Source of the DNA: Stenotrophomonas pavanii
GTDB lineage: Bacteria; Pseudomonadota; Gammaproteobacteria; Xanthomonadales; Xanthomonadaceae
Direction of reading: 5' to 3'
DNA: 64,000 nucleotides
NCBI RefSeq assembly: GCF_900101175.1
Contig: NZ_FNFQ01000010.1
Location: forward strand, 122,333-186,332
Position 1 is the first letter of the stretch. Each line of letters begins with the position of its first letter. The position numbers and the translations under genes were made by a program. Below the pieces are notes generated by a model. That model searched no databases. It saw only the letters and a list, made by a program, of their open reading frames with translations, and was not told the origin of the DNA. Positions 48,408-56,726 of the stretch are shown here, piece by piece.

Positions 48408-49231
48408 CAGGCCACCTTCCGGTACAGGCGATGCTCGCGCGAACAGACCTCGAACGCATCATGGTGGCAGCCGAACTGCAGCGACTCCTTGCTGCCGAGG
48501 CCGAGGAAGCCGCGGTGCACCAGCGCTTCGCGGAACAGGCCCACCGCACGGTCCTGCAGGTCGCGGTTGAAATAGATCAGCACGTTGCGGCACGACACCA
48601 GGTGCACTTCGGAGAACACGGTGTCGGTGGCCAGGCTGTGGTCGGCAAACACCACGTTGCGGCGCAGCTGTCGATCCAGCACGGCACCATCGTAGGCCGT
48701 GGCGTAATAGTCCGACAGCGACGCGGTGCCGCCCGCCGCCAGGTAGTTGCGGCTGAACTGGGCCATCCGGTCGATGCCATAGGCCCCGGCTTCCGCCGTG
48801 GCCAGCGCCGCCGGATTGATGTCGGTGGCGTAGACGATGCTGCGCTCGAGCAGGCCTTCCTCGTGCAGCAGGATCGCCAGCGACCAGACTTCTTCGCCCG
48901 TGCTGCAACCGGCTACCCACAGCTTCACCGACGGATAGGTGCGCAGCACCGGCACCACCTGTTCGCGCAGCTCACGGAAATAGGCCGGGTCACGGAACAT
49001 CTCCGACACCTGCACGGTGAAGAACTGCATCGCCTGCGCGAACAGGTCCGGCTCGTGCAGCAGGCGATGCTGCAGGTCAACCAGCCGCTCGCACTCATAG
49101 CGCTGCATGGCCTGGCGGATGCGCCGGCGCAGCGACGACACCGCATAACTGCGGAAATCGTAGTGGTAGCGCTGGTACAACGCTTCCAGCAGGACCTTCA
49201 GTTCCAGGTCGAACAGGGCCTGCTCGTTCAT
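48407..49231 (-). CDS. cheR: CheR-type methyltransferase
   Basis: The 274-residue protein has the N-terminal CheR helix domain (SLRRRIRQAMQRYECERL) and the SAM-binding VKLWVAGCSTGEEVWSLA, with ATDINPAALATAEAGAYG and SCRNVLIYFNRDLQ. It would methylate glutamates of receptor proteins. The start at 49231 overlaps the hybrid kinase stop as ATGA. The operon order hybrid kinase-cheR-cheB-kinase suggests a signalling array that adapts through methylation. Confidence 0.88.
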   Translation of the reverse strand: MNEQALFDLELKVLLEALYQRYHYDFRSYAVSSLRRRIRQAMQRYECERLVDLQHRLLHEPDLFAQAMQFFTVQVSEMFRDPAYFRELREQVVPVLRTYPSVKLWVAGCSTGEEVWSLAILLHEEGLLERSIVYATDINPAALATAEAGAYGIDRMAQFSRNYLAAGGTASLSDYYATAYDGAVLDRQLRRNVVFADHSLATDTVFSEVHLVSCRNVLIYFNRDLQDRAVGLFREALVHRGFLGLGSKESLQFGCHHDAFEVCSREHRLYRKVA

Positions 49232-52200
49232 TGCCGCGAGCACCAGACCCGGCACAGCGACACCAGCTTGTCGACGTCGATCGGCTTGGCGATGTAGTCG
49301 TTGGCACCGGCCTGCAGGCAGCGCTCACGGTCGTCCGGCATGGCCTTGGCGGTCAGCGCGATGATCGGCAGGTCCTGCAGGTGGCGCTGCGCGCGGATCT
49401 CGCGCATTGCCGCCAGGCCGTCCTTCTCCGGCATCATGATGTCCATCAGCACCAGGTCGACCTCGCGCTCGGCCAGCCGATCTACCGCCTCCTGGCCATT
49501 GCGCGCGATCTCCAGCGTGACACCGAGCGGTTCGAGCACGCTGGACAGGGCAAAGATGTTGCGCACGTCGTCCTCGGCCAGCAGCACCGTGCGGCCGTCG
49601 AGCACGGTGTCGCGACGGCGCGCCTCGCGCAGCAGGCGCTGCTGGTCGGTTGGCAGGCTGGCCTCCACGCTGTGCAGGAACAGGGTCACTTCATCCAGCA
49701 GGCGTTCGGGCGAGCGCGCACCCTTGATGATGATGCTCTTGGAATAGCGGCGCAGGCGCTGCTCTTCCTCGCGGCTGAGCGCGCGACCGGTGTAGACGAT
49801 CACCGGCGGGAAACCGACGTCATCGTTGCCGGCCATGTGTTCGAGCAGGTCGTAGCCGCTGCCGTCGGGCAGTGACAGGTCCATCACCATGCAGTCGAAC
49901 GTGACCGTGCTGAGCTGTTCCAGCGCACCGGCCAGGGTGCCCACCGCGACGATCTGCAGCTGGTCGCGGCCCAGCAGCAGTTCCAGGTTGCGGCGCAGCT
50001 CGCTGTCGTCCTCGACGATCAGCAGGCGCCGCACGTCGCGCTGGCTGGTCTGTTCCAGCTGCTCGATGGCCGTCACCAGCCGCTCGCGCGTGGTCGGCTT
50101 GATCGCAAAACCGATCGCGCCCAGCTCGCGCGCCACTTGGCTGCGGTCCGTTGCCGAGACCACATGCACCGGGATGTGCCGGGTGTCAGGGTTGCGCTTC
50201 AGGCGCTCCAGCACGCTCAGGCCCGACACGTCCGGCAGGCCGATATCGAGCAGGATGCCGTTCGGACGCAGTTCGCTGGCCAGCGCCAGCGCCTCTTCCG
50301 CCGTGCCCGCCACCACGCAGTCGAAGTCCAGTTCATGGGCCAGGGCCACCAGTGCTTCGGCGAACGTGGCATCGTCCTCGACCGCCAGGATCAGGCGCCC
50401 GGCGCGCTGGCGGCGGCCGCGGTCATCGGCCACGCCGGCGGACGCGGTGACCGGCGCTGCCGCAGTGGCAGCGCGCACGGGTGCCGCCGGCAGCACGGCC
50501 GGTGTCCGTGCCGGCGCCGGCACTGCCACGGGGGCCTCGGCAGCCTCGGCTGCGCTCGCCGCCGGGGCGCCCTGCAAGGGCAGCTCCAGGATGAAGCAGC
50601 TGCCGCGCCCGGGCTCGCTGTCGACCTGGATGTAGCCGCCCATGCGCTCGGCCAGATCGCGCGAGATCGACAGGCCCAGGCCGGTACCGCCGTAGCGACG
50701 GCGGGTGCTGCCATCGGCCTGGCGGAAGGCCTCAAAGATGACGTCCAGCTGCTCGCGGGCGATGCCGATGCCGGTATCGCAGACCTCGAACCGGATGCGG
50801 CCGTTGCCGGCTGCACGCACGTGCAGGCTGACCTTTCCGTGCTCGGTGAACTTCACCGCGTTGGCCAGCAGGTTCTTCAGGATCTGCTGCAGCCGCTGGC
50901 TGTCGACCACCAGCTGGCTCGGTGCCAGCGCATCGGCTTCGATCTGCAGGGCCAGGCCCTTCTGCCGCGCCATCGGCTCGAAGGTCTCGCGCAGGCGCTG
51001 CAGCGCGCTGTCAACCACCACCACTTCATCGGACAGTTCGACATGGCCGGCCTCGATGCGCGACAGGTCGAGGATGTCGTTGATCAGTGCCAGCAGGTCG
51101 TTGTTGGACGAGAGGATCGCACGGGCGTACTTCACCTGTTCCTCGGTGAGCGTACCGTCCTTGTTGTCGGCCAGCAGCTTGGCCAGGATCAGCGAGCTGT
51201 TCAGCGGCGTGCGCAGTTCGTGCGACATGTTGGCCAGGAACTCGGACTTGTAACGCGACGTCGCGGCCAGTTCGTTGCTGTTGCGCACCAGCTGGCTCTG
51301 CGCGACCAGCAGTGCCTGCTTCTGCGCCTCCAGCTCGTGGGTGCGCTCTTCCAGCTGCACGTTGCTCTGTTCCAGCTCGGCCTGCTGTTCTTCCAGGTGG
51401 CTCTGCGACTGCAGCAGGCTGCGGCTCTGCTCTTCCAGTTCCTCGTTGGCCACGCGCAGCTCTTCCTGCTGGGCCTGCAGCTCCTCGCCCTGGCGCTGCG
51501 ACTCTTCCAGCAGTACCACCAGCTGCGCACGCAACAGCGATGCGCGCAGCGCCATGCCGATGGTCTCGGCACAGCGCTCCAGCAGCTCGCGATCCAGCTC
51601 ACGCAGCTCGCCGACCCGGGCGCGACCCAGTTCGATGATGCCGACCACCGCGCCATCGCTGCTGAGCGGCGCCAGGATGCGCTCGCGCACCGGCAGCCGG
51701 CCCAGGCTGGTCTGCAGTTCAAGCACGGCGGCATCGTCACCGTGCAGGTGGCGGATGCGTTCATCACGCGCGACCTGCCCGGCCAGCCCCTCGTGCAGGG
51801 CCAGCGAGGCCGGCGCCCCCGAAGGCAGCGCCATGCCCCCGGTCAGCTGCAGCCGCCCGCCTTCCAGGCGGTAGACCGCAGCGACCTCTGCGCCCAGCTG
51901 CCCGGCCACGCTCGTTGCTGCGGCCTCGGCGATCTGCTCCGGCCCCAGGTCACCGCGAAGGCTGATCGCCACCGCGTTCTCGGCCTCCTGCAACCAGAGC
52001 GCGCGCATGGCCTGGCGGCGCGCCTGGATCGCGCGCGAGACGATCAGCGCGATCATCATGAAGGCGAAACCGCCAATGGTCCGGTTGACGAACGAAAACG
52101 CCGAGTTGGAACTGGCGGGCGCGACGTTGAAACCAATGACCAGCAGGATGCAGGACAGCACGGCCACCACGAATGGCGCCCGCGCACTGCGCTGGAACAC

Positions 52201-52341
52201 CGTGACGCCAACGGCCAGGAAGTAGGCCAGCCAGACGGCATAGCCCAGCGGTACGACCAGTTCCAGCGAAATGGTCGCGGCCAGCAGCACAGCGGACGTC
52301 ATCCAGATCCAGCGGTCACGCGTAGTCGCACCAGGACGCAT
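49228..52341 (-). CDS. hybrid sensor histidine kinase with three receivers
   Basis: The 1037-residue protein has several N-terminal membrane helices (residues about 12-115), a GAF domain (AEAAATSVAGQLGAEVAAVYRL onward), and a long coiled coil rich in E, Q and L (about 275-360). HisKA follows (FLANMSHELRTPLN, H near 373), then the ATPase (NLLANAVKFTEHG, RRRYGGTGLGLSIS), an alanine/proline linker and three receivers with aspartates near residues 698, 819 and 966. It likely senses a membrane or cytosolic cue. It starts the operon with cheR, cheB and the receiver-kinase. The start at 52341 gives a basic leader before the first helix. Confidence 0.9.
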   Translation of the reverse strand: MRPGATTRDRWIWMTSAVLLAATISLELVVPLGYAVWLAYFLAVGVTVFQRSARAPFVVAVLSCILLVIGFNVAPASSNSAFSFVNRTIGGFAFMMIALIVSRAIQARRQAMRALWLQEAENAVAISLRGDLGPEQIAEAAATSVAGQLGAEVAAVYRLEGGRLQLTGGMALPSGAPASLALHEGLAGQVARDERIRHLHGDDAAVLELQTSLGRLPVRERILAPLSSDGAVVGIIELGRARVGELRELDRELLERCAETIGMALRASLLRAQLVVLLEESQRQGEELQAQQEELRVANEELEEQSRSLLQSQSHLEEQQAELEQSNVQLEERTHELEAQKQALLVAQSQLVRNSNELAATSRYKSEFLANMSHELRTPLNSSLILAKLLADNKDGTLTEEQVKYARAILSSNNDLLALINDILDLSRIEAGHVELSDEVVVVDSALQRLRETFEPMARQKGLALQIEADALAPSQLVVDSQRLQQILKNLLANAVKFTEHGKVSLHVRAAGNGRIRFEVCDTGIGIAREQLDVIFEAFRQADGSTRRRYGGTGLGLSISRDLAERMGGYIQVDSEPGRGSCFILELPLQGAPAASAAEAAEAPVAVPAPARTPAVLPAAPVRAATAAAPVTASAGVADDRGRRQRAGRLILAVEDDATFAEALVALAHELDFDCVVAGTAEEALALASELRPNGILLDIGLPDVSGLSVLERLKRNPDTRHIPVHVVSATDRSQVARELGAIGFAIKPTTRERLVTAIEQLEQTSQRDVRRLLIVEDDSELRRNLELLLGRDQLQIVAVGTLAGALEQLSTVTFDCMVMDLSLPDGSGYDLLEHMAGNDDVGFPPVIVYTGRALSREEEQRLRRYSKSIIIKGARSPERLLDEVTLFLHSVEASLPTDQQRLLREARRRDTVLDGRTVLLAEDDVRNIFALSSVLEPLGVTLEIARNGQEAVDRLAEREVDLVLMDIMMPEKDGLAAMREIRAQRHLQDLPIIALTAKAMPDDRERCLQAGANDYIAKPIDVDKLVSLCRVWCSRQ

Positions 52342-52462
52342 GCAGGTCGGTTCCAGAAGGCAAAGGGTGGAAGATGGTACTCCGTGTCGCATTCAGCCGC
52401 ACAGGACAAATGGCACGTGTCAGGTGTGCACGCATCCTTCACACTTGAATGCCTAGCTTCAC

Positions 52463-53656
52463 GTGCCTCACAGGGGTAACACTTATTTTCACGTGGACGC
52501 AGCTGCCTCTACGACGTCCGTGCTGACGGATCCTTCCCGACAACTGCGGTTGCTGATCGACAGCGTGCGCGACCATGCGCTGTACCTGCTTGATCCGGAA
52601 GGCATTGTCTGCAGCTGGAATCCCGGCGCCGAGCGCATCAAGGGCTATTCCGCCGATGAAGTGATCGGCACGCACTTTGGCCGTTTCTACCTGCCTGCCG
52701 ACCGTGAGGCCGGCGAACCACTGCGCCTGCTCCGCCTCGCGGCGCAGCATGGCCATGTGGCCAGCGAGGGCTGGCGGGTACGCCGGGACGGTTCATCGTT
52801 CCGCGCCAGCGTGGTCATCGAGCCGGTCATGGAAGCCGGCGAACTCCTTGGCTTCGTCAAGATCACCCGCGACATCACCGAACAGTGGCAGGCGCAGCGA
52901 CTGCTGCGCGATGCCCAGCGGGCGCTGCGCAACACCCAGCAGTTCGAGACCGTCGGCCGCCTCAGCCGCGGCCTGTCGCACGAGTTCAACAACCTGCTGA
53001 CCACCATCGGCAATGCGCTGGACCTGCTTTCCCTTCGCGTGAGCGGCGATGATGCGCGCACGGCCGAGCTGCTGGATGCCGCGCAGGCCGCCACCGACCG
53101 CGGCGCGCTGCTCACCCGGCAGCTGCTGGCATTCAGCACCGGCCAGACCCTGATCCGCGAACCGGTGGACATCAACACTCTGCTGCAGCGCTGGCTGCCG
53201 GACCTGCAACGAACCTGCCCGGTGCATGTGACGCTGGAGGCCGAGCTGGCGCCCGGGCTGCCGCAGGTCAGCACTGACGCGATGCAGCTGCAGACCGCGC
53301 TGGCCAACCTGGTCGCCAATGCGGCCGAGGCCACGCTGGAGGGCGGCCGCATCCTGATCGGCACGACCCTCCAGCATCGCCTCGACCCGGATGCGGACAC
53401 GGCCCTGCAACGCGGCTATGTCACGCTCAGTGTCTGCGACGAAGGCCACGGCATGGCCGCCGACATCGCCGAGCGCGCGACCGAACCCTTCTTCACCACC
53501 AAGGACATCGGCAAGGGCAGCGGCCTGGGCCTGAGCCAGGTGTTCGGATTTACCACCCAGAGCGGCGGCTTCGTCGATGTGTCCACCACGCCCGGTGTCG
53601 GCACCACGGTCAGCCTGCTGCTACCCGCAATTGAGGACCCCGCCCATGACCGATGA
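52463..53656 (+). CDS. PAS-domain sensor histidine kinase
   Basis: The 397-residue soluble kinase has a PAS domain (LLIDSVRDHALYLLDPEGIV and KGYSADEVIGTHF, about residues 28-135), a phosphoacceptor helix with LSHEFNNLLTTIG (H173) and an ATPase domain (NLVANAAEATLEGG, KGSGLGLSQVFGF). The start is GTG at 52463 with no clear ribosome site; GTG at 52493 is an alternative. It is divergent from the hybrid kinase and overlaps the response-regulator gene by 11 bases, so the two form a pair. Confidence 0.88.
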   Translation: MPHRGNTYFHVDAAASTTSVLTDPSRQLRLLIDSVRDHALYLLDPEGIVCSWNPGAERIKGYSADEVIGTHFGRFYLPADREAGEPLRLLRLAAQHGHVASEGWRVRRDGSSFRASVVIEPVMEAGELLGFVKITRDITEQWQAQRLLRDAQRALRNTQQFETVGRLSRGLSHEFNNLLTTIGNALDLLSLRVSGDDARTAELLDAAQAATDRGALLTRQLLAFSTGQTLIREPVDINTLLQRWLPDLQRTCPVHVTLEAELAPGLPQVSTDAMQLQTALANLVANAAEATLEGGRILIGTTLQHRLDPDADTALQRGYVTLSVCDEGHGMAADIAERATEPFFTTKDIGKGSGLGLSQVFGFTTQSGGFVDVSTTPGVGTTVSLLLPAIEDPAHDR

Positions 53657-54005
53657 ACCGATCCGCGTGTTGATGGTGGAGGACCAGAACGATCTGCGTG
53701 AGATGATCGGCCTGGCCCTGCGCGATTTCGGCATCGAGGTGTCCACCACTGCCGATGGGCATGAAGCGGCCGCGTTGCTGAAGAGCGACGCACGCTTCGA
53801 CGTGGTGTTCAGTGACGTCAGCATGCCCAATGGCATGTCCGGCATCGAACTCAGCGAGCACGTCGCCCGCGACCAGCCGCAGGCACGCATGATCCTGTCC
53901 TCCGGCTACGCGCGTTCGCAGCTGCCGCCGCTTCCGGAGCAGGTGGAGTTCCTGCCCAAGCCCTATCGCCTGCGCCAGCTGGTTGAACTGCTCAAGCAGG
54001 ACTGA
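53646..54005 (+). CDS. single-domain response regulator
   Basis: The 119-residue receiver has D13 in VEDQND, the phosphorylation site D57 in VVFSDVSMP and the conserved lysine in LPKPYRL. It has no output domain and probably relays phosphate or inhibits a partner, as CheY-like proteins do. It overlaps the PAS kinase gene and is its likely partner. Confidence 0.9.
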   Translation: MTDEPIRVLMVEDQNDLREMIGLALRDFGIEVSTTADGHEAAALLKSDARFDVVFSDVSMPNGMSGIELSEHVARDQPQARMILSSGYARSQLPPLPEQVEFLPKPYRLRQLVELLKQD

Positions 54006-54031
54006 AGGCGTACCGGCCTGCGTGGCCATGC

Positions 54032-54496
54032 TCAGCGCCGGGTCCGCTGCATGAACAGCAGCGCCGGCGTGGATGCAGCGTCCACCGGCTCGAAGCCGAG
54101 GGAGCGGTACAACGCAACTGCGGCGGCATTGTCCCGATAGACCCGCAAGGTCAGCCGTTCAACGGCAGCAGCCTGGAACGCCTGCGCGATCAGCGCCTGC
54201 ACCAACCCACGCCCGAGACCGCGGCCCCGCGCCTGCGGCGCAACCAGCAGGCGGCCCAGATGGACGGTGCCCGGCTGCGTGGACCAGGCCTGGCCGAAAC
54301 CCACGCGCTGGTCGCTTGCGTCCAGCAGCAGCCACCCCGGGCGTTCGCGCAGCTGCAATACGTGCTCGAACCGATCGGGTGGCAGTGGATAGGGCACGCC
54401 CGGCCCGGCCCAGCGCAGCGTGGCTGCGGCCGAATCCAGCCACCTGGCGATGCTCGCGTAGTCCTGGGGTTGCACGGGCTGCAGGCGGTGGTCCAT
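54032..54496 (-). CDS. GNAT-family acetyltransferase
   Basis: The 154-residue protein has the acetyl-CoA signature LGRLLVAPQARGRGLGRGLV (Q/RxxGxG/A) and LRVYRDNAAAVALYRSLGFE. The substrate is unknown. The start at 54496 is taken from the family-like MDHRLQPVQPQDY; the longer frame runs into the prophage end. It is the last chromosomal gene before the prophage DNA, 80 bases from the first tRNA fragment. Confidence 0.85.
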   Translation of the reverse strand: MDHRLQPVQPQDYASIARWLDSAAATLRWAGPGVPYPLPPDRFEHVLQLRERPGWLLLDASDQRVGFGQAWSTQPGTVHLGRLLVAPQARGRGLGRGLVQALIAQAFQAAAVERLTLRVYRDNAAAVALYRSLGFEPVDAASTPALLFMQRTRR

Positions 54497-54575
54497 GGCG
54501 GCCGGATCGCGGGGCGAGGCGCCAGCATATCCGAGTGGCCTGGCGGGCAGCGCGCGGACGTGGCGCCGCAAACAG

Positions 54576-54608
54576 GGTGACCCCGGCCCGATTCGAACGG
54601 GCGACCTT
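54576..54608 (-). repeat. att-like site 1: degenerate tRNA-Arg(CCT) 3' end
   Basis: The 33 bases starting GGTGACCCCGGCCC are identical to 55893-55925. On the minus strand they form the T-arm (GCCCG-TTCGAAT-CGGGC) and acceptor 3' strand of a tRNA. The next bases keep CTCCTA of the CCT anticodon loop but the stem is broken (54609-54624). No 5' half follows, so it is not a working tRNA. Confidence 0.75.
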
Positions 54609-54687
54609 ATCCGTAGGAGGGGACTTCCACTGTACGTTAGATCAACGACTTGCAAGATTGCTGGGACCGGCTTGGATCCACCTTCGC

Positions 54688-54891
54688 TCAAACACCCCAC
54701 CGTAGCTGCTGCAGCCCTGCCCTCACCCACGCCTGGGTGCGGGCGTCCCTCGCTCGGGGCTTCATCTCTGCCGGCGGCTTGGGCGGCTCTAGCGCCGCCT
54801 TGATCTGCTCGATCCCCTTAGCCCCCGCCTCGGCCAGACGCCGGGCCTGCTGCTGCTCGCGCGTTGGTGGCAGGCCCGGTAGTGGCGGCGG
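54688..54891 (-). pseudogene. truncated copy of the prophage left-end gene
   Basis: The last about 70 codons of a gene closely similar to 56005-56568 (shared PPPLPGLPPTREQQQ and RARDARTQAWVRAGLQQ) are followed upstream by unrelated sequence. It is the C-terminal remnant of the same gene in the collapsed prophage. The region 54576-54891 matches 55893-56211 throughout by eye. Confidence 0.75.
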
Positions 54892-54937
54892 ATTCCGCTG
54901 GGGATAACATTGGCCCATCGGTCAGCGTAAGGAACCC

Positions 54938-55456
54938 ATGATGCGTTCAATCGTTCTGGCAGTTGTGGTGTCTTCCCTGAGTTCTCCGGCTTTTGCCCAA
55001 TCAGCCAGACCCCAGACTCCACCTGTATCCAATGCCGAGGCGTATAAGTGGATTCACATCAGCGGCGGCGTTACAGAGGCGACGAGCCGCGGCGTGACGA
55101 TTCCCCTTTGGGACTCCGAATCCAAAGACGGCGAGTCACTCGACAGCTTTGTTACCCGTACAGGTCGTGACGCACTGCGCGTACTGGAATCATCCCCGGC
55201 TACGATCTGCGGTCAGCTGGAAGAGACACCAGGCAAGTACAAGATCTTACTGAAAGCCACGAGCAAGGCGGCAGACTGTAGCGCCCAAGGCTCGCGCCTT
55301 CCCTACATGCATATCAGACGCACAGAAGCCGGTGTAAAGAGCGTTGGTCCGTCCCCGAGCGAGCTTCGCGGACCGGTGTATGTAGTCGACCTGTCTGGCA
55401 TCAAGTTCGAAGACGGCAGGAAGACTCGACCGGTCGTAGATTTCGGCAAGAAGTAG
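54938..55456 (+). CDS. exported hypothetical protein (relic prophage cargo)
   Basis: The 172-residue protein has a signal peptide (MRSIVLAVVVSSLSSPAFA) and then a polar body without recognised domain; one cysteine pair (ATICGQ and AADCSA) may form a disulfide. AAGGA lies before the paired ATGs. It is lower in GC than the chromosome by eye and stands alone on the plus strand inside the collapsed prophage, which suggests it has been kept as useful cargo. No function is proposed. Confidence 0.65.
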   Translation: MMRSIVLAVVVSSLSSPAFAQSARPQTPPVSNAEAYKWIHISGGVTEATSRGVTIPLWDSESKDGESLDSFVTRTGRDALRVLESSPATICGQLEETPGKYKILLKATSKAADCSAQGSRLPYMHIRRTEAGVKSVGPSPSELRGPVYVVDLSGIKFEDGRKTRPVVDFGKK

Positions 55457-55608
55457 GCTGTGTTGCTGCGCAACCCTTGCAGCATGCCTGCGAACATCAG
55501 CTCTCCACTACACGACTGTCGGCTAATAACAATGCCTGCGCCGCTAATCGGCCACCAACGCTTGATTCATCTCAGTGCCAGAGCACCGCACCAAGCCCTT
55601 CGTAATCT

Positions 55609-55669
55609 AACGGTAGCTCCGCCCTCTCCGGCCAGGCGAACGTCTCCGGTTGCGGCAACAGCGCGCGCA
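55609..55669 (-). pseudogene. remnant of the tail-fibre-associated gene end
   Basis: Positions 55617-55669 match 61935-61987, the 3' end of the intact tail gene at 61896-62366, at 51 of 53 bases and in the same orientation. The rest of the gene is missing. It shows that the collapsed prophage had the same tail module as its neighbour. Confidence 0.8.
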
Positions 55670-55686
55670 GCTAGGCCGGAGTTCCG

Positions 55687-55800
55687 TTGCGAAGGGTGCA
55701 GATTCTGACCGGGGACGCTGATTACGCCACGACGAAGAAGTACTACGTACACCTCGCCCCTGAGGGTAATGATGGAGCGGTGGCGAAGCTAACCTATTGA
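55687..55800 (+). pseudogene. C-terminal remnant of a tyrosine integrase
   Basis: The last 38 codons read LRRVQILTGDADYATTKKYY, followed by VHLAPEGND and a TGA stop at 55798-55800. This matches the end of phage tyrosine recombinases (Q..LGHADY.TT..YVHLAPE) with the nucleophilic tyrosine in KKYYVHL; the normal histidine of LGH is replaced. No integrase N-terminus precedes it. It stops 92 bases before att-like site 2, the usual place of an integrase gene end. Confidence 0.75.
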
Positions 55801-55892
55801 TTCGCCACTGTGACCACTGTGACCAAGTGGTGCCTTTTGATGGCCTGATATGGCCCATTGCGTTGTAGCAGCTATCGCAAGTTATTGATTCT

Positions 55893-55943
55893 GGTGACCC
55901 CGGCCCGATTCGAACGGGCGACCTTCCCCTTAGGAGGGGGCTT
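55893..55943 (-). repeat. att-like site 2: tRNA-Arg(CCT) 3' half
   Basis: On the minus strand the segment reads from the anticodon stem-loop (CCCC-CTCCTAA-GGGG, anticodon CCT) through variable loop and T-arm to the acceptor end and an encoded CCA (55892-55894). The 5' half is replaced by phage DNA, so this is the crossover copy and not an intact tRNA. It marks the left end of the second prophage. Confidence 0.8.
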
Positions 55944-56004
55944 CCACTGTTCGTTTAATCAATGGCTTACGAGACAGATGGGACCGGCGTGGGTCCATTT
56001 TCGC

Positions 56005-56568
56005 TCAAATGCCCCGCCGCATCTGCTGCAGCCCTGCCCTCACCCACGCCTTGGTGCGGGCGTCCCTAGCTCGGGGTTTCGTCTCTACCGGCGGCTTGCG
56101 CGGTTCAAGTGCTGCCTTGATGCGCTCGATCTCCTTCGCCCCGGCCTCGGCCAGGCGCCGGGCCTGTTGCTGCTGCTCGCGGGTTGGCGGCAGGCCCGGC
56201 AGTGGCGGCGGCGGCTGGGTCGGGGTGCTGTCGGTCAGCCGGGCGACTGCCTGGCGCAGGGGCAGATCGGGATAGAGCCTGGCCGCACACCAGCGCTCGG
56301 CGTACCGCTTCGCCTGCCGGACGTTGGCCGCGCGCACTTCCTTCACCTGCCACATCTTCTGGCCTTCCATCCATAGCCGGACGCCGGGACCGCCATCGGG
56401 CGTGACGCTGGCCGTCTCCCGGCCGTTGTACCAGAGCGCCCAGCGCTCGCCGGTCTGGACCCAGCCAGAGGGAATCGGGGCGGAGCGGAAGCCTTGGTAG
56501 CTGTGCGAGGGAAGCATGCCCGGAAGGATACGACCGGCTGTCGCAGATCCTGCGAACGCGCCGGCCAT
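56005..56568 (-). CDS. prophage left-end protein, unknown function
   Basis: The 187-residue protein has a tryptophan-rich first half (PSGWVQTGERWALWYNGRE, RLWMEGQKMWQVKEV), a proline hinge (PPPPLPGLPPTREQQQQ) and a basic helical tail (RIKAALEPRKPP, TKAWVRAGLQQMRRG). No known domain is recognised. A shorter start at 56517 is possible; the longer one has AGGGA just upstream. A truncated copy is found in the collapsed prophage, so the gene is a fixed left-end marker of this phage family. Confidence 0.7.
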   Translation of the reverse strand: MAGAFAGSATAGRILPGMLPSHSYQGFRSAPIPSGWVQTGERWALWYNGRETASVTPDGGPGVRLWMEGQKMWQVKEVRAANVRQAKRYAERWCAARLYPDLPLRQAVARLTDSTPTQPPPPLPGLPPTREQQQQARRLAEAGAKEIERIKAALEPRKPPVETKPRARDARTKAWVRAGLQQMRRGI

Positions 56569-56726
56569 GTCCCTGAATCATTCGAACTGCGCTTTCGAAC
56601 TTCCCATCGGCCAACAAAATTTGTTGCAGTCCCTAGGGACAGTGCGAAGGAATGCAATGACCACACCCGAAAAGAGGGCCGCCATCCGTGAGTCGGATCA
56701 ACAAGACACCGGCCGCAGCCCTAGAC

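Larger units (their letters stand above)
54576..55892. mobile_element. collapsed prophage between two att-like tRNA fragments
   Basis: The segment is bounded on the left by a tRNA-Arg 3' fragment and on the right by a second copy. It keeps both ends of a prophage, namely the left-end reading frame fragment and an integrase tail next to the right copy, while nearly everything between has been lost. It also keeps one intact exported-protein gene and a tail-gene fragment. This is inferred from the repeat structure described in the neighbouring entries. Confidence 0.7.

Noticed and set aside
54576..55943. Intact tRNA-Arg gene at either att-like copy
   Set aside because: Only the 3' half is present in both; the D-arm and 5' acceptor strand are replaced by phage sequence.
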